Part shown: one piece after another, positions 48,746-58,520 of the stretch
Layout of the letters: each line of letters starts with the position of its first letter
How positions within the stretch are numbered: the first letter of the stretch is position 1
Origin: Xylanimonas protaetiae
Lineage (GTDB): Bacteria; Actinomycetota; Actinomycetes; Actinomycetales; Cellulomonadaceae
Assembly: GCF_004135385.1 (NCBI RefSeq)
Contig: NZ_CP035493.1
Span: 2,609,440 to 2,673,439, forward strand
Direction of reading: 5' to 3'
DNA length: 64,000 bases
Program-made: the position numbers and the translations under genes
Notes under the pieces: model-generated
What the model saw: the letters and a program-made list of their open reading frames with translations, nothing else
Databases searched by the model: none
Told to the model about the DNA's origin: nothing

Positions 48746-49132
48746 ATGTCGTTGCAGATGGACGTCCGGATCGAGCTGATCCACGTGCCGGTCACGGACG
48801 TCGACAGGGCCAAGGAGTTCTACGAGGGCCAGTGCGGCTTTCACGTCGACCACGACCAGACCCCGATGCCCGGGCTCCGGTTCGTGCAGGTCACGCCGCC
48901 GGGCTCGGCGTGCTCCATCGCGTTCGGCACGGGGCTGGGCAACACTCTCGCCCCCGGGATCCTGGACGTCATCCAGGCCGTGATCCCCGACGCCGACGCC
49001 GCGCTCGCCCAGCTGCGGGACGCCGGGGTGGACGCGCAGGGCGTCGACGAGCAGGCGTGGGGCCGCTTCGTCACGTTCCAGGACCCCGACGGCAACCGCT
49101 GGACCCTCCAGCAGCTCCCGCCGCGCCCCTAG
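48746..49132 (+). CDS. VOC-superfamily protein
   Basis: The 128-residue protein reads ELIHVPVTDVDRAKEFYEGQ, FHVDHDQTPMPGLRFVQVTP and FVTFQDPDGNRWTLQQLP, a complete glyoxalase-like fold. His and Glu at the usual metal-ligand positions are present. Function unknown; related genes are often annotated as glyoxalase/bleomycin-resistance proteins. ATG 48746 follows a GAGGGG Shine-Dalgarno. Not similar enough to the VOC protein at 2198 to be a recent copy. Confidence 0.87.
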   Translation: MSLQMDVRIELIHVPVTDVDRAKEFYEGQCGFHVDHDQTPMPGLRFVQVTPPGSACSIAFGTGLGNTLAPGILDVIQAVIPDADAALAQLRDAGVDAQGVDEQAWGRFVTFQDPDGNRWTLQQLPPRP

Positions 49133-49187
49133 CGCCGCCCGCTCGGGACCCGGCGTCGCCGCAAGGTACGACGGTTAGGGTTGCCGG

Positions 49188-52100
49188 GTGAGCCACCGAC
49201 CGATCGAGCCCTGCGTCGGCGTCCTCGGACCCGTCGTCGTCACAGGGCCCGACGGCGAGCCGCGGCCGCCGCGCGGCGAGCGTGCCGCCGCGCTGCTGGT
49301 CGCGCTCGCGCTGGCGGGCGGCCGGGCCGTCCCCGTGACGTCGCTCGTCGACGACCTGTGGACCGACGGCGTGCCCGCCGACCCGCGCGCGGCGCTCCAG
49401 TCGCTCGTCTCCCGGCTGCGCGCGACGGCGGGCGGGTCCGTCGTCGTCGCCCGCCCGGGCGGGTACGCGCTCGACGGCGCCGCCGACCTCGGGGAGGCCA
49501 CGGCCGCCCTCGCCGCCGCCCGCGAGGCGCTCGCCCGCGGCGCCTGCGCCGAGGCCGCCAAGGTGGCCCAGGAGGCGCTCGCGCTCTGGCGGGGCGTGCC
49601 CGGCGACGGGCTCGGGCCCGCGTACGGGGGCCTGACGCGCGCCCTGGCCGGCGTCGCCCGACGGCTCGGCGACGACCTCGCCGACGTCCGGAGGCAGGCC
49701 GCCGTCGTGCTCGGCGACCACGAGACCGTGGCCGCCCTCGCCGCACCAGCCTTCGACGCCGACGCCACCGACGAGGTCGCCGCCCGCGACCTGCTGACCG
49801 CGCTCACGGCACTCGGGCGGACGGACGAGGCGGCGCGCGTGTACGCACGCCTGCGGCACGCGCTCGTCGCGGAGCTCGGCACCGATCCGTCGCCCGAGAC
49901 CGTCGCGCTCGCCCGCGCCGCGGCGCCCGCGATCCCGGCCGCCGCGCCAGCGGCCCCCGCCGCCGAACCCGCGCCCGCCCCGGCGTCCCGCCGTACCGGC
50001 CGCCGGCCGCGCGTCGCCGTCGCCGCGCAGCCGCTCCTCGGTCGCGACGACGACGTCGCCGCGCTGCTCGCCGCCGTCGACCGCCACCGCCTCGTGACCA
50101 TCCTGGGCCCCGGCGGGCTCGGCAAGACGCGCCTCGCGCTCGAGGTCGCGGGCCGGGTGCTCGACCGGGCGCCCGAGCACCCGCAGGTCGCCGTCGCCGA
50201 GCTCGCCGGCGTGCGCACCGACGACGACGTGCTGCTGGCGCTCGCGGACGCCCTCGGGATCTCGGTGCTGACGTCGGCCCGGCTCCAGGACCGCCTGCTC
50301 GCGGGCGACGTGCGCGACCAGCTCGTCGAGCGCGTGCGGTCGGCGCCCACGCTGCTCGTCCTCGACAACTGCGAGCACGTCGTGGCGGGCGCCGCCGACT
50401 GGGTCGCCGAGCTGCTCGGCGCGGCCCCCGACCTGCGCATCGTGACGACGTCGCGCGCCCCGCTGCAGCTCGCGCTCGAGCAGGTCTACGCCCCCGCGCC
50501 GCTCGACGCCGCCGGGGCCGGCGCCGAGCTCTTCCGCCGCCGCGCCACCGCGGCACGCCCGGGCGTGCACCTGCCCGACGACGTCGTCGTGCGGCTCGTG
50601 GAGCGGCTCGACGGGCTGCCGCTCGCGATCGAGCTGGCCGCCGCCCGCGTGCGCACGCTGAGCGTCGAGGAGATCGAGGCGCACCTCGACGAGCGGTTCG
50701 CGCTGCTGCGCGGCGGGGACCGCTCGGCCCCCGAGCGGCACCGCACGCTCGAGGCCGTCATCGCGTGGAGCTGGAACCTGCTCGAGCCCTCGCAGCAGGA
50801 GCTGTGGCGGCGCGTCGCCCTGCTGCCCGACGGGTTCTCGGCACAGGCCGCCGCCGTCATCGGCCTGCTCGACCCCGGCGCGCGCGCCTTCGACGTGCTC
50901 GACGACCTGGACGCCCTCGTGACGCAGTCCATCGTCGCGACCACCGACGTGCCCGGGGGCACCCGGTACCGGATGCTCGAGACCGTCCGCGAGCTCGGGC
51001 TCGTGCGCCTCGACGAGTCCGGCGAGGCGGCCGCCGTGCACGACGCGCTGTGGGCCTGGGCGTCGGACCTCGCGGAGCGGCGCTCCGGCGACCTCCTCGG
51101 CCCGCGGCAGGTCGAGGCCATGACCGAGATCGGGCGCGAGCACGAGAACCTGCTGTTCGCGCTGCGCGGCGCCGCCCGCCCCGCCGGCGGGCCGCCGCGA
51201 CCGGGCGTCTCGGCCGTGGTGCGGCCCGACGTCGTCGTGCGGCTCTTCGTCGCCCTCGTGGGTCAGTGGGCGCTGCAGGGCGCCGAGGAGCGCGCCGCCC
51301 AGCTCGCCGGCGCCGTCGCCGAGGCGGTGCTCTGGTGGCAGGTGCCGCGCGGGCAGCGCGAGCCCACCGCGCTCGCGCTCGTCTTCGGCACCATGTCCCG
51401 CGGGGTGGAGGGTGGCACCGGCGCGGCACGCCTGCTCGCGCGCCTGCGCCGCATCCTGCGCGACGACGACCGGGACCCCCAGGGCGGCACCGTCGGACGT
51501 CGCACGCGGCTCATCGCCCAGATGTTCCTGGTGGCGACCGGGCAGCCCACCGAGAGCGCCATGCGGGTGGTCGGCGCGCTGCGCGAGGACGCCGACCCGC
51601 TGCTCGCCGTCATGGCCCATCTCGCCCTGGCCCAGGACGCCGAGAACGACGGGCGCATCGAGGAGTCGATCGACCTCGCCGTCCAGGGGTACCAGGCCGC
51701 GCTCCCGCTCGGCGACGCCGCCTCGCGGTCGTTCGCCGCCATGGTCGCCGCCTCCGGGTGCAGCGAGCTCGGCGACGCCGCGCGCGCCCTCGAGTGGTCC
51801 GCCGTCGCCCGCACCGGCATGCGCGAGCTCGGGACGCGCGACGTCGGGCGCATGCTCGACTGGATCGACCTCGCCGCCGCCCTCGACCTCGGCGACCTCG
51901 GCGAGGCCGCGCGGCTGTGCGACGCCCTCGACGCCGCCGAGGCCGACCAGGGCGGGCCGCTGGGCGGCGTCGAGCAGCGGGCCGCCGCCGGCGCGGGACG
52001 GGCCGAGCTCGCCTGGGCGCACGGCGACCACGACGGTGCGCTCGGCGTCTACCGCCGCACGCGCGCACGGATCGCCCACGCCGAAGGCGGCGCCGCGCCC

Positions 52101-52517
52101 TGGGCGATCATGCTGGGCGCCGCCGCGGCCGTACGGCTCGCGCAGGCGGGGGAGCGGGACGAGGCCCTCGACTGCGCCCGGGACGCCGCGACCCGGACCG
52201 CCGCCTTCATGACCCTGTGGGCCGCGCGCGCGATCGACCGGCCCGTGCTCGGGACCACGTGCGTCGGCGCCGGGGTGGCGCTCGCGCACGGCGCGGGCGC
52301 CGCGGCGTCCGACGTCGAGCGCGGGCTCGACCTCGTCCTGCTCGGCGACGCGCTCGGCGCGCGGCAGGACCTCGCCTCGCTGCGGCGCGCCCCGATCATC
52401 GCGATGCTCACGGAGCAGCACGGGGACGCGGCGCTCGCGGCGGCCGCCGCGCGGGTCGGCGCGCTGGAGCGCGGGGCGCTCACGGGCCGCGCGATGGAGC
52501 TGCTGGGCGCGCTGTAG
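49188..52517 (+). CDS. SARP/AfsR-type regulator with BTAD and NB-ARC ATPase domains
   Basis: The 1109-residue protein has an OmpR-type winged helix at about residues 10-95 (TSLVDDLWTDGVPADPRAAL, then SLVSRLRATAGGSVVVARP), a BTAD helical domain to about 245, and an Ala/Pro linker. An NB-ARC ATPase follows, with Walker A GPGGLGKTRLALEV near 307 and Walker B TLLVLDNCEHVV near 390. LPLAIELAAARVRTLSVEEI and a C-terminal TPR-like array complete it. SARPs bind tandem heptamers spaced 11 bp apart. The convergent ABC operon has exactly such repeats upstream, so it is a likely target. GTG 49188 lies 6 nt after TAGGGT (49176-49181), a leaderless-type promoter. Confidence 0.9.
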   Translation: MSHRPIEPCVGVLGPVVVTGPDGEPRPPRGERAAALLVALALAGGRAVPVTSLVDDLWTDGVPADPRAALQSLVSRLRATAGGSVVVARPGGYALDGAADLGEATAALAAAREALARGACAEAAKVAQEALALWRGVPGDGLGPAYGGLTRALAGVARRLGDDLADVRRQAAVVLGDHETVAALAAPAFDADATDEVAARDLLTALTALGRTDEAARVYARLRHALVAELGTDPSPETVALARAAAPAIPAAAPAAPAAEPAPAPASRRTGRRPRVAVAAQPLLGRDDDVAALLAAVDRHRLVTILGPGGLGKTRLALEVAGRVLDRAPEHPQVAVAELAGVRTDDDVLLALADALGISVLTSARLQDRLLAGDVRDQLVERVRSAPTLLVLDNCEHVVAGAADWVAELLGAAPDLRIVTTSRAPLQLALEQVYAPAPLDAAGAGAELFRRRATAARPGVHLPDDVVVRLVERLDGLPLAIELAAARVRTLSVEEIEAHLDERFALLRGGDRSAPERHRTLEAVIAWSWNLLEPSQQELWRRVALLPDGFSAQAAAVIGLLDPGARAFDVLDDLDALVTQSIVATTDVPGGTRYRMLETVRELGLVRLDESGEAAAVHDALWAWASDLAERRSGDLLGPRQVEAMTEIGREHENLLFALRGAARPAGGPPRPGVSAVVRPDVVVRLFVALVGQWALQGAEERAAQLAGAVAEAVLWWQVPRGQREPTALALVFGTMSRGVEGGTGAARLLARLRRILRDDDRDPQGGTVGRRTRLIAQMFLVATGQPTESAMRVVGALREDADPLLAVMAHLALAQDAENDGRIEESIDLAVQGYQAALPLGDAASRSFAAMVAASGCSELGDAARALEWSAVARTGMRELGTRDVGRMLDWIDLAAALDLGDLGEAARLCDALDAAEADQGGPLGGVEQRAAAGAGRAELAWAHGDHDGALGVYRRTRARIAHAEGGAAPWAIMLGAAAAVRLAQAGERDEALDCARDAATRTAAFMTLWAARAIDRPVLGTTCVGAGVALAHGAGAAASDVERGLDLVLLGDALGARQDLASLRRAPIIAMLTEQHGDAALAAAAARVGALERGALTGRAMELLGAL

Positions 52518-52520
52518 CAC

Positions 52521-52562
52521 GACGACGCCGGCCGGAACCCGGGGGTTCCGGCCGGCGTCGTC
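52521..52562. terminator. Bidirectional terminator between the SARP gene and the ABC operon
   Basis: A perfect 20-bp inverted repeat (52521-52540 and 52543-52562) starts 3 nt after the SARP stop and ends 12 nt before the permease stop. It is the longest stem in the window and ends both convergent units. Confidence 0.85.
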
Positions 52563-52574
52563 CGCCGAGGCGCG

Positions 52575-53389
52575 TCAGGCCTTGCGCATGTAGCCGCGGA
52601 CGGCGAGCGGTGCGAAGACCGCGACGATCACCGCGGCGCCCAGCAGGGCGAACAGGACGTCCGAGCCGCCGCCCGTGGCCGACGTGAGGCCGCGCACGGC
52701 CGTCACGACGTGGGACACCGGGTTGACGTCGGCGAAGGCCTTGAGCCAGCTCGGCAGCGTGTCCGCCGGGACGAACGCGTTCGACAGGAACGTCAGCGGG
52801 AACAGTATCAGGAACGAGATGCCCTGCACCGAGGACGCGCTGCGGGCGATGACGCCGAAGAACGCGAAGATCCAGCTCATCGACCAGGCGCACACGATGA
52901 CGAGCAGCGCGGCGCCGAGCGTGCCGGTGACCGACGCGGGGCGCCAGCCCATGATGAGACCCATGACCATCGTCAGCGTCGTGGCGATGACGTAGCGCAG
53001 CATGTCGGCGATCAGGGCGCCGGCCAGCGGTGCGATGCGCGCGATGGGCAGCGACCGGAAGCGGTCGAACACGCCCTTGTCCATGTCCTCGCGGAGCTGG
53101 ACGCCGGTGACGGTCGAGGTCGTGATGACGGTCTGGACGAGGATGCCGGGGATGATCGTCGGCAGGTAGGACGGGATGTCGCCCGCGATGGCACCGCCGA
53201 ACAGGTAGGTGAACATCAGCGTGAACAGGATCGGCTGCACCGTGACGTCGATGAGCTGCTCGGGGGTGCGGCGCACCTTGAGCAGGCCGCGCCACGCCAT
53301 GGTCAGCGAGTGCTGGACCGTGGTGAGCAGCGTGATCGGGCGGGCCGCGGCGGCGCCCGGGAGCGGGGTCGTGGGGATCGCGAGGGCGG

Positions 53390-53393
<4 letters not shown>
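52575..53393 (-). CDS. ABC-2 type exporter permease (DrrB-like)
   Basis: The 272-residue protein has six membrane helices and the ABC-2 signature region VQGISFLILFPLTFLSNAFV followed by PADTLPSWLKAFADVNPVSH. LREDMDKGVFDRFRSLPIAR is the DrrB-like cytoplasmic loop. With the ATPase it would form a drug or lipid exporter of the daunorubicin-resistance type. ATG 53393 overlaps the stop of the ATPase gene (ATGA), so the two are translated together. Confidence 0.9.
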
Positions 53394-54391
<998 letters not shown>

Positions 54392-54413
54392 GGCTCCGAG
54401 CGTGGGGCCGGGC

Positions 54414-54463
54414 GCTGTCAGCGGGCTGTCACGGGGCTGTCACCGGCTGGCGCGGCGCTGTCA
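54414..54463 (-). promoter_or_regulatory. Four phased heptamer repeats, candidate SARP operator
   Basis: GCTGTCA (TGACAGC on the transcribed-gene strand) occurs at 54414, 54425, 54436 and 54457. The first three are spaced 11 bp apart, the fourth 21 bp further, with a degenerate GCTGGCG at 54446 between. Heptamers with 4-bp spacers, phased on one face of the helix, are the known form of SARP binding sites. They lie directly upstream of the ABC operon, and the only SARP in the window lies just beyond that operon. No clear -10 element is visible. Confidence 0.7.
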
Positions 54464-54471
54464 GCGCCGTA

Positions 54472-54506
54472 GACGAGGGTGCGGCGCCGCACGCCGCACC
54501 CTCGTC
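54472..54506 (-). terminator. Hairpin terminator after the MFS gene
   Basis: A perfect 14-bp inverted repeat (54472-54485 and 54493-54506) with a 7-nt loop begins 5 nt past the MFS stop. It separates the MFS transcript from the heptamer repeats of the ABC operon. Confidence 0.75.
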
Positions 54507-54511
54507 ATGCC

Positions 54512-56011
54512 TCACCGCCCGGTGCGGCGTCCTCGAGGCAGCGCGACGGCGGCCAGCACCGCGACGAGCGCGACGGCGGCCGTGACCCAGAAGAGCGACG
54601 ACGACCCGGAGGCGACGGCCGCGCGCACCGCGTGCTGGGCCGCCTCGGGCATCGCTGCGACTCCCGCCGGTGTCAGCGACGCGGCGTCGACGCCGGCGGG
54701 CAGCCGTTGCGCGACGGCGTGGGTGAACACCGAGCCGAGGGCGCCCGTGCCCGCCGCCGCGCCCAGCATCCGCACGAAGCCAGCGGTGCCCGTCGCGGCG
54801 CCGACGACGGCCGGCGGCACCGCGTTCTGCACCAGCACCATGGGGGTCATGAACAGGGCGCCCATGCCGAGGCCCGCGACGACCTGGTAGGCCGCCGTCT
54901 GCCAGCCGGGTGTGGCAGCGGTCATCGTCGCGAGCAGCGCGCAGGCCGCCGCGAGGACGGCCGCGCCGCCGAGCAGCGCGGCACGGATGCGCGTCGGCGT
55001 CGTGGTCCAGCGGCCGAGCACGCCCGCCGTGGCGATGGCGGGCAGCAGCAGCGGGAGCAGCAGCAGACCGCTGTTGGCCGCCGAGTGGCCCTGGACGAGC
55101 TCGAGGTATGCGGGCAGGTAGTTGGTCGCCGACATGAGCACCGTGCCCATCGCGACCGCCAGGACGACGAGGGCGAGCACGACCGTGCGGTCGCGGAAGA
55201 GACCCAGGGGGAGCACCGGGTGCGTCGCACGGCGCTCGACGGCGACGAGCGCGGCGACGGCCACGACGGCGACGCCGACCGCCGTGAGCACCTGCGGGGA
55301 GCCCCACGGGTACTGGTTGCCGCCCCAGGTCACCGCGAGCACGATCGCCGACGCCGCGACGGAGGAGGCAACCAGACCGAGGACGTCGACCCGGCCGCCG
55401 GCGGGCCGCACGGGCAGGCGCAGGAAGGCGACGACCCCGAGGAGCGCGACGGCGACGAGCGGGAGGTTGAGCAGGAACACCCACCGCCACCCGAGGTGGT
55501 CGGTGACCAGCCCGCCTGCCCACGGGCCGAGGAGCATCGACACGGGCGCGATCGCGCCGAGGACACCCTGGTACTGGGCACGCTTCTCGGGCGGGGCGAC
55601 GTCGGCGACGGCCGCCAGCAGGGTGGTCAGGGTCATCCCCGCGCCGAGGCCCTGCGCGGCGCGGGCCGCGATGAGGAAGCCCATCGACGGTGCGACGCCC
55701 GAGAGCAGCGAGCCGACGCCGAACACGAGGAGCGCGGCGACGAGCAGCGCCCGGCGGCCGAACAGGTCGCCGAGACGGCCCGAGGCAAGGGTCCCGACGG
55801 CCATCGCGAGGAGGTAGGCGGTGGCGATCCAGGCGAGGCTGGCGAAGCCGCCGAGGTCGCCGGCGATGGTGGGCAGCGCCGTCGCCGCGACGAGGGCGTC
55901 GAGCTGCACGGGGACGACGGCGATGCCGAGGGAGACGACGCAGAGGAGGAGGCGGCGGCCCTGCAGCACCGGCGGTGCCCCCGGGGTCGTGGCGGTGGCT
56001 TGCAGGCTCAT
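54512..56011 (-). CDS. MFS multidrug exporter, DHA2 (14-helix) family
   Basis: The 499-residue protein has 14 predicted helices, motif A as SGRLGDLFGRRALL, and motif C-like GPWAGGLVTDHLGWRWVFLL. The first helix carries QLDALVAATALPTIAGDL, where the family's usual DxTIVNVALP is modified. It resembles EmrB/QacA exporters of lipophilic drugs. ATG 56011 follows GAGG. It is divergent from a TetR gene, and the intergenic region carries two operator copies, so it is almost certainly induced by the TetR ligand. Confidence 0.9.
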   Translation of the reverse strand: MSLQATATTPGAPPVLQGRRLLLCVVSLGIAVVPVQLDALVAATALPTIAGDLGGFASLAWIATAYLLAMAVGTLASGRLGDLFGRRALLVAALLVFGVGSLLSGVAPSMGFLIAARAAQGLGAGMTLTTLLAAVADVAPPEKRAQYQGVLGAIAPVSMLLGPWAGGLVTDHLGWRWVFLLNLPLVAVALLGVVAFLRLPVRPAGGRVDVLGLVASSVAASAIVLAVTWGGNQYPWGSPQVLTAVGVAVVAVAALVAVERRATHPVLPLGLFRDRTVVLALVVLAVAMGTVLMSATNYLPAYLELVQGHSAANSGLLLLPLLLPAIATAGVLGRWTTTPTRIRAALLGGAAVLAAACALLATMTAATPGWQTAAYQVVAGLGMGALFMTPMVLVQNAVPPAVVGAATGTAGFVRMLGAAAGTGALGSVFTHAVAQRLPAGVDAASLTPAGVAAMPEAAQHAVRAAVASGSSSLFWVTAAVALVAVLAAVALPRGRRTGR

Positions 56012-56020
56012 CGGAACCTC

Positions 56021-56044
56021 ACTTACTTGTCGACCGGCTAGTAA
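56021..56044. promoter_or_regulatory. TetR operator copy 1 (MFS side)
   Basis: ACTTACTTG, 8 nt, then CTAGTAA form an imperfect palindrome (TTACTNG...CNAGTAA). The same 24-nt site recurs inverted at 56064-56087 with only a few differences. A TTGTCG -35-like sequence for the TetR gene lies inside it. Confidence 0.8.
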
Positions 56045-56063
56045 CGTGATCATCGTGGACCGT

Positions 56064-56087
56064 TTCCTAGCCGGGCGTCAAGTAAGT
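56064..56087. promoter_or_regulatory. TetR operator copy 2 (TetR side)
   Basis: TTCCTAG, 8 nt, then CAAGTAAGT is the inverted copy of the site at 56021. A TTGACG -35-like element for the MFS gene lies inside it on the minus strand. The two operators face each other symmetrically around 56054, so a TetR dimer at each would silence both promoters. Confidence 0.8.
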
Positions 56088-56140
56088 ACGCGAAACCGCA
56101 GGTGGGTATCCTGATCTCTCGGAGCCAAAGGAGCGACTGG

Positions 56141-56713
56141 ATGCCACGTGACGGCAGCGAGACCCGCGAGCGGATCCTCACGGCCGCGATGCAGCGGTTC
56201 GTCGAGCAGGGCTACGACAAGACGTCCCTGCGCGAGATCGCCGAGGACGTCGGGGTCACGAAGGCGGCGCTCTACTACCACTTCCGCACCAAGGACGACA
56301 TCGTGCGCACCGCGCTGGCCGGCATCCTCGACCAGGTGCACTCCTTCGGCGCGTGGGCGGCGGCGCGCCCGCGCACGCCGCAGGGTGACGCCGAGCTGGT
56401 GGACCGCCTCCTCGCCTTCGCGGACGGCGACGCCGGCCAGGCGATGCGCTTCGTCCAGGCCAACCCGACGGCGATGACGGGCGCCCAGCACGACGCGACG
56501 ATCGCCCGGCTGGTCGACGTCGTGGGTGCGGTCACGGGCGACAGCGCCTCGGCTGAGGACGGGCTGCGCGCGGTGCTCGCCTACGCGGCCGTGATGGTCA
56601 CCCTCGTGGGCAACGGGGAGGGTCCGCTTCCGGTCCCCGGCGGCCCGGAGGAGCGCCGGGCCGCGGCCCGGCGCGTGGCCCTGGAGCTGGTGTCCGGGAT
56701 CGGTCGAGGCTGA
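56141..56713 (+). CDS. TetR-family transcriptional regulator
   Basis: The 190-residue protein has the TetR helix-turn-helix ILTAAMQRFVEQGYDKTSLR, then EIAEDVGVTKAALYYHFRTK and a helical ligand-binding domain. ATG 56141 follows an AAGGAG Shine-Dalgarno (56128-56133) and is where family homology begins; the in-frame ATG at 56102 would add an unrelated stretch. It is expected to repress itself and the divergent MFS exporter through the paired operators. Confidence 0.9.
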   Translation: MPRDGSETRERILTAAMQRFVEQGYDKTSLREIAEDVGVTKAALYYHFRTKDDIVRTALAGILDQVHSFGAWAAARPRTPQGDAELVDRLLAFADGDAGQAMRFVQANPTAMTGAQHDATIARLVDVVGAVTGDSASAEDGLRAVLAYAAVMVTLVGNGEGPLPVPGGPEERRAAARRVALELVSGIGRG

Positions 56714-56734
56714 GCGACGGCCGTCGCGGGGGCT

Positions 56735-57679
56735 TCAGACGCGCGTGCGCAGGTGGAGCGTGGCGTGGGCGGTCGCCCAGATGAGCAGCGCCGCGCCGAC
56801 CATGTGGATGCCGACCAACCAGGCCGGCAGGCCCGTGAAGTACTGCGTGTAGCCGATCGCACCCTGGAGCACCGTGACCCCGGCGAGCACCCAGACGGCC
56901 TTGCGCGCGGCCCCGACACCGGGGGAGGCGGGCAGGCGATGGAGCAGCACGAGCAGCACCACGAGCGCGAGGACGAACAGCCACACGGAGCCCGAGTGCG
57001 TCTTGGTGATGAGCAGCGGGTCGAACGCGAAGCGGTAGCCGACCGTGTCGTCGCCGGAGTGCGGGCCCGAGCCCGTCACGAGCACGCCGAGCGTGACGAC
57101 GGGGACCAGCAGCAGGCCGAGCACCCAGCCCGCGGCCCGCACCGGCGCCCCGGCGAGCGGCACGGGCACGTCGTCGCCCTCGCCGTGCCGGTGCAGGAGG
57201 TAGGCGGAGCACCAGACGAGCGCCGCCGAGACGGCCATGTGCAGGGACACCCAGCGCGGGTCGAGCTCGAGCAGCACGACGACCCCGCCGATGACGGCCT
57301 GGGCGACCACGCCGCCGAGCGGCACCCAGGCCAGGGCGCGGTAGGCGCGCGACCGGCTGCGGTCGGTCCAGACGAGCAGCAGGACGGCGACGGCGATGAC
57401 CATGAGCACGCCCGTGACCGTGCGGTTCCCGAACTCGACGAACGGGTGGTAGCTCGTGGCCGGGTGGTACTGCGGCGTGAAGCTGCCGGGGGTGCACATC
57501 GGCCAGCGGGAGCAGCCGAGGCCCGAGTCGGTGAGCCGCACGGCCCCGCCCGTGCCGATGATGGCCACCTGCCCGATGACGTTGGCCAGCAGCACCGCAC
57601 GCGTCCAGGGGCGCAGCCGCGCCAGGCGGTCGCGTCGGTCCGTCGGGTCGTTCACGAGGGTCTCGGCCACGATGCTCAC
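56735..57679 (-). CDS. ctaA: Heme A synthase (CtaA/COX15)
   Basis: The 314-residue membrane protein has eight helices and the conserved IGTGGAVRLTDSGLGCSRWP, CTPGSFTP, and the heme-ligand histidines in FVEFGNRTVTGVL (Glu-containing), VSLHMAVSAALVW, ITKTHSGSVWLFV and VGIHMVGAALLIWATAHATL. It oxidises heme O to heme A for cytochrome aa3 oxidase. It ends 22 nt after the TetR gene on the opposite strand and lies downstream of the ABC exporter, a gene order seen next to suf in other Actinobacteria. Confidence 0.93.
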   Translation of the reverse strand: MSIVAETLVNDPTDRRDRLARLRPWTRAVLLANVIGQVAIIGTGGAVRLTDSGLGCSRWPMCTPGSFTPQYHPATSYHPFVEFGNRTVTGVLMVIAVAVLLLVWTDRSRSRAYRALAWVPLGGVVAQAVIGGVVVLLELDPRWVSLHMAVSAALVWCSAYLLHRHGEGDDVPVPLAGAPVRAAGWVLGLLLVPVVTLGVLVTGSGPHSGDDTVGYRFAFDPLLITKTHSGSVWLFVLALVVLLVLLHRLPASPGVGAARKAVWVLAGVTVLQGAIGYTQYFTGLPAWLVGIHMVGAALLIWATAHATLHLRTRV

Positions 57680-57752
57680 GCTAGTGCCCGCCGACGGCGG
57701 GCCTTGCCGCAGCGGGGGAGCCGGGGCTGTGAGATTGGCCCGCGCGCGAGCC

Positions 57753-58520
57753 TCACTGCCAGCGGAACAGCCGCGCGGCGCCCCAGGAGAACAGCGCGGT
57801 CCACCCCGCGAGCACCAGCAGCGTCACGCCGGGGACGCCGCCGCCGAGCAGCGCCCCGCGCATCGCCTCGCCGAGCGCCCCGGAGGGGAGCCAGGCCGCG
57901 ACGTCCGCGAGCCCGGCCGGCAGCCGGTCCGGCGGCACGAGCACGCCGCCGCCCACGACGAGCAGCACCAGGACGAGGTTGGCGAGCGCGAGCACGCCCT
58001 CGGCGCGCAGGGCGCCCGCGAGCAGCAGCGCGAGCGCCGTGAACGCGGCCGTGCCGAGCAGCCCCGCACCGATCGCGGCCGGGACGCCGGCGGCGTCGGG
58101 CCGCCAGCCGAGCGCGAGCGCGACGCCGCACAGCACGACGGCCTGCACGACCTCGATCGCGAGGACCGCCAGCACCTTGCCTGCGAGCAGCCCGCGGCGG
58201 CCCAGGGGAGTGGTGGCCAGCAGCCGCAGCACGCCGTTGCGGCGGTCGAACGCGGTGGCGATGGCCTGCGACGTGAAGGCCGTCGACATGATCGCGACGG
58301 CGAGCACGCCCGGCGTGGCGAAGTCGACGCGCGTCGCGCCCGCCGTGTCGAGCTCGAACACCGACGTGCGCACGAGCCCCACCAGCAGGAACAGCGGCAG
58401 CGCGATCGTGACGAGCAGCTGCTCGCCGTTGCGCAGGATCGTGCGGGCCTCGAACGCGGCCTGCGCGACGACGCGGCGCCAGGCGGGCGCGGCGGTCGAC
58501 GGGACGAGGGCGGCGGTCAT
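57753..58520 (-). CDS. ABC-2 type exporter permease
   Basis: The 255-residue protein has six helices. Recognisable parts are ARTILRNGEQLLVTIALPLF, FDRRNGVLRLLATTPLGRRG (the ABC-2 cytoplasmic coupling loop) and LPAGLADVAAWLPSGALGEA. It pairs with the ATPase whose stop overlaps its start (ATGA). This ABC pair with ctaA, divergent from sufR, is conserved in Actinobacteria, but the exported substrate is unknown. Confidence 0.88.
   Translation of the reverse strand: MTAALVPSTAAPAWRRVVAQAAFEARTILRNGEQLLVTIALPLFLLVGLVRTSVFELDTAGATRVDFATPGVLAVAIMSTAFTSQAIATAFDRRNGVLRLLATTPLGRRGLLAGKVLAVLAIEVVQAVVLCGVALALGWRPDAAGVPAAIGAGLLGTAAFTALALLLAGALRAEGVLALANLVLVLLVVGGGVLVPPDRLPAGLADVAAWLPSGALGEAMRGALLGGGVPGVTLLVLAGWTALFSWGAARLFRWQ

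Noticed and set aside
49071-52520. Very long open frame (over 1100 codons) antisense to the SARP gene, and similar long antisense frames over pheT, recN and others
   Set aside because: In this high-GC DNA the opposite and shifted frames stay open by composition. Their products are Arg/Pro/Ala/His-rich with no recognisable motif, while the listed genes match known families.
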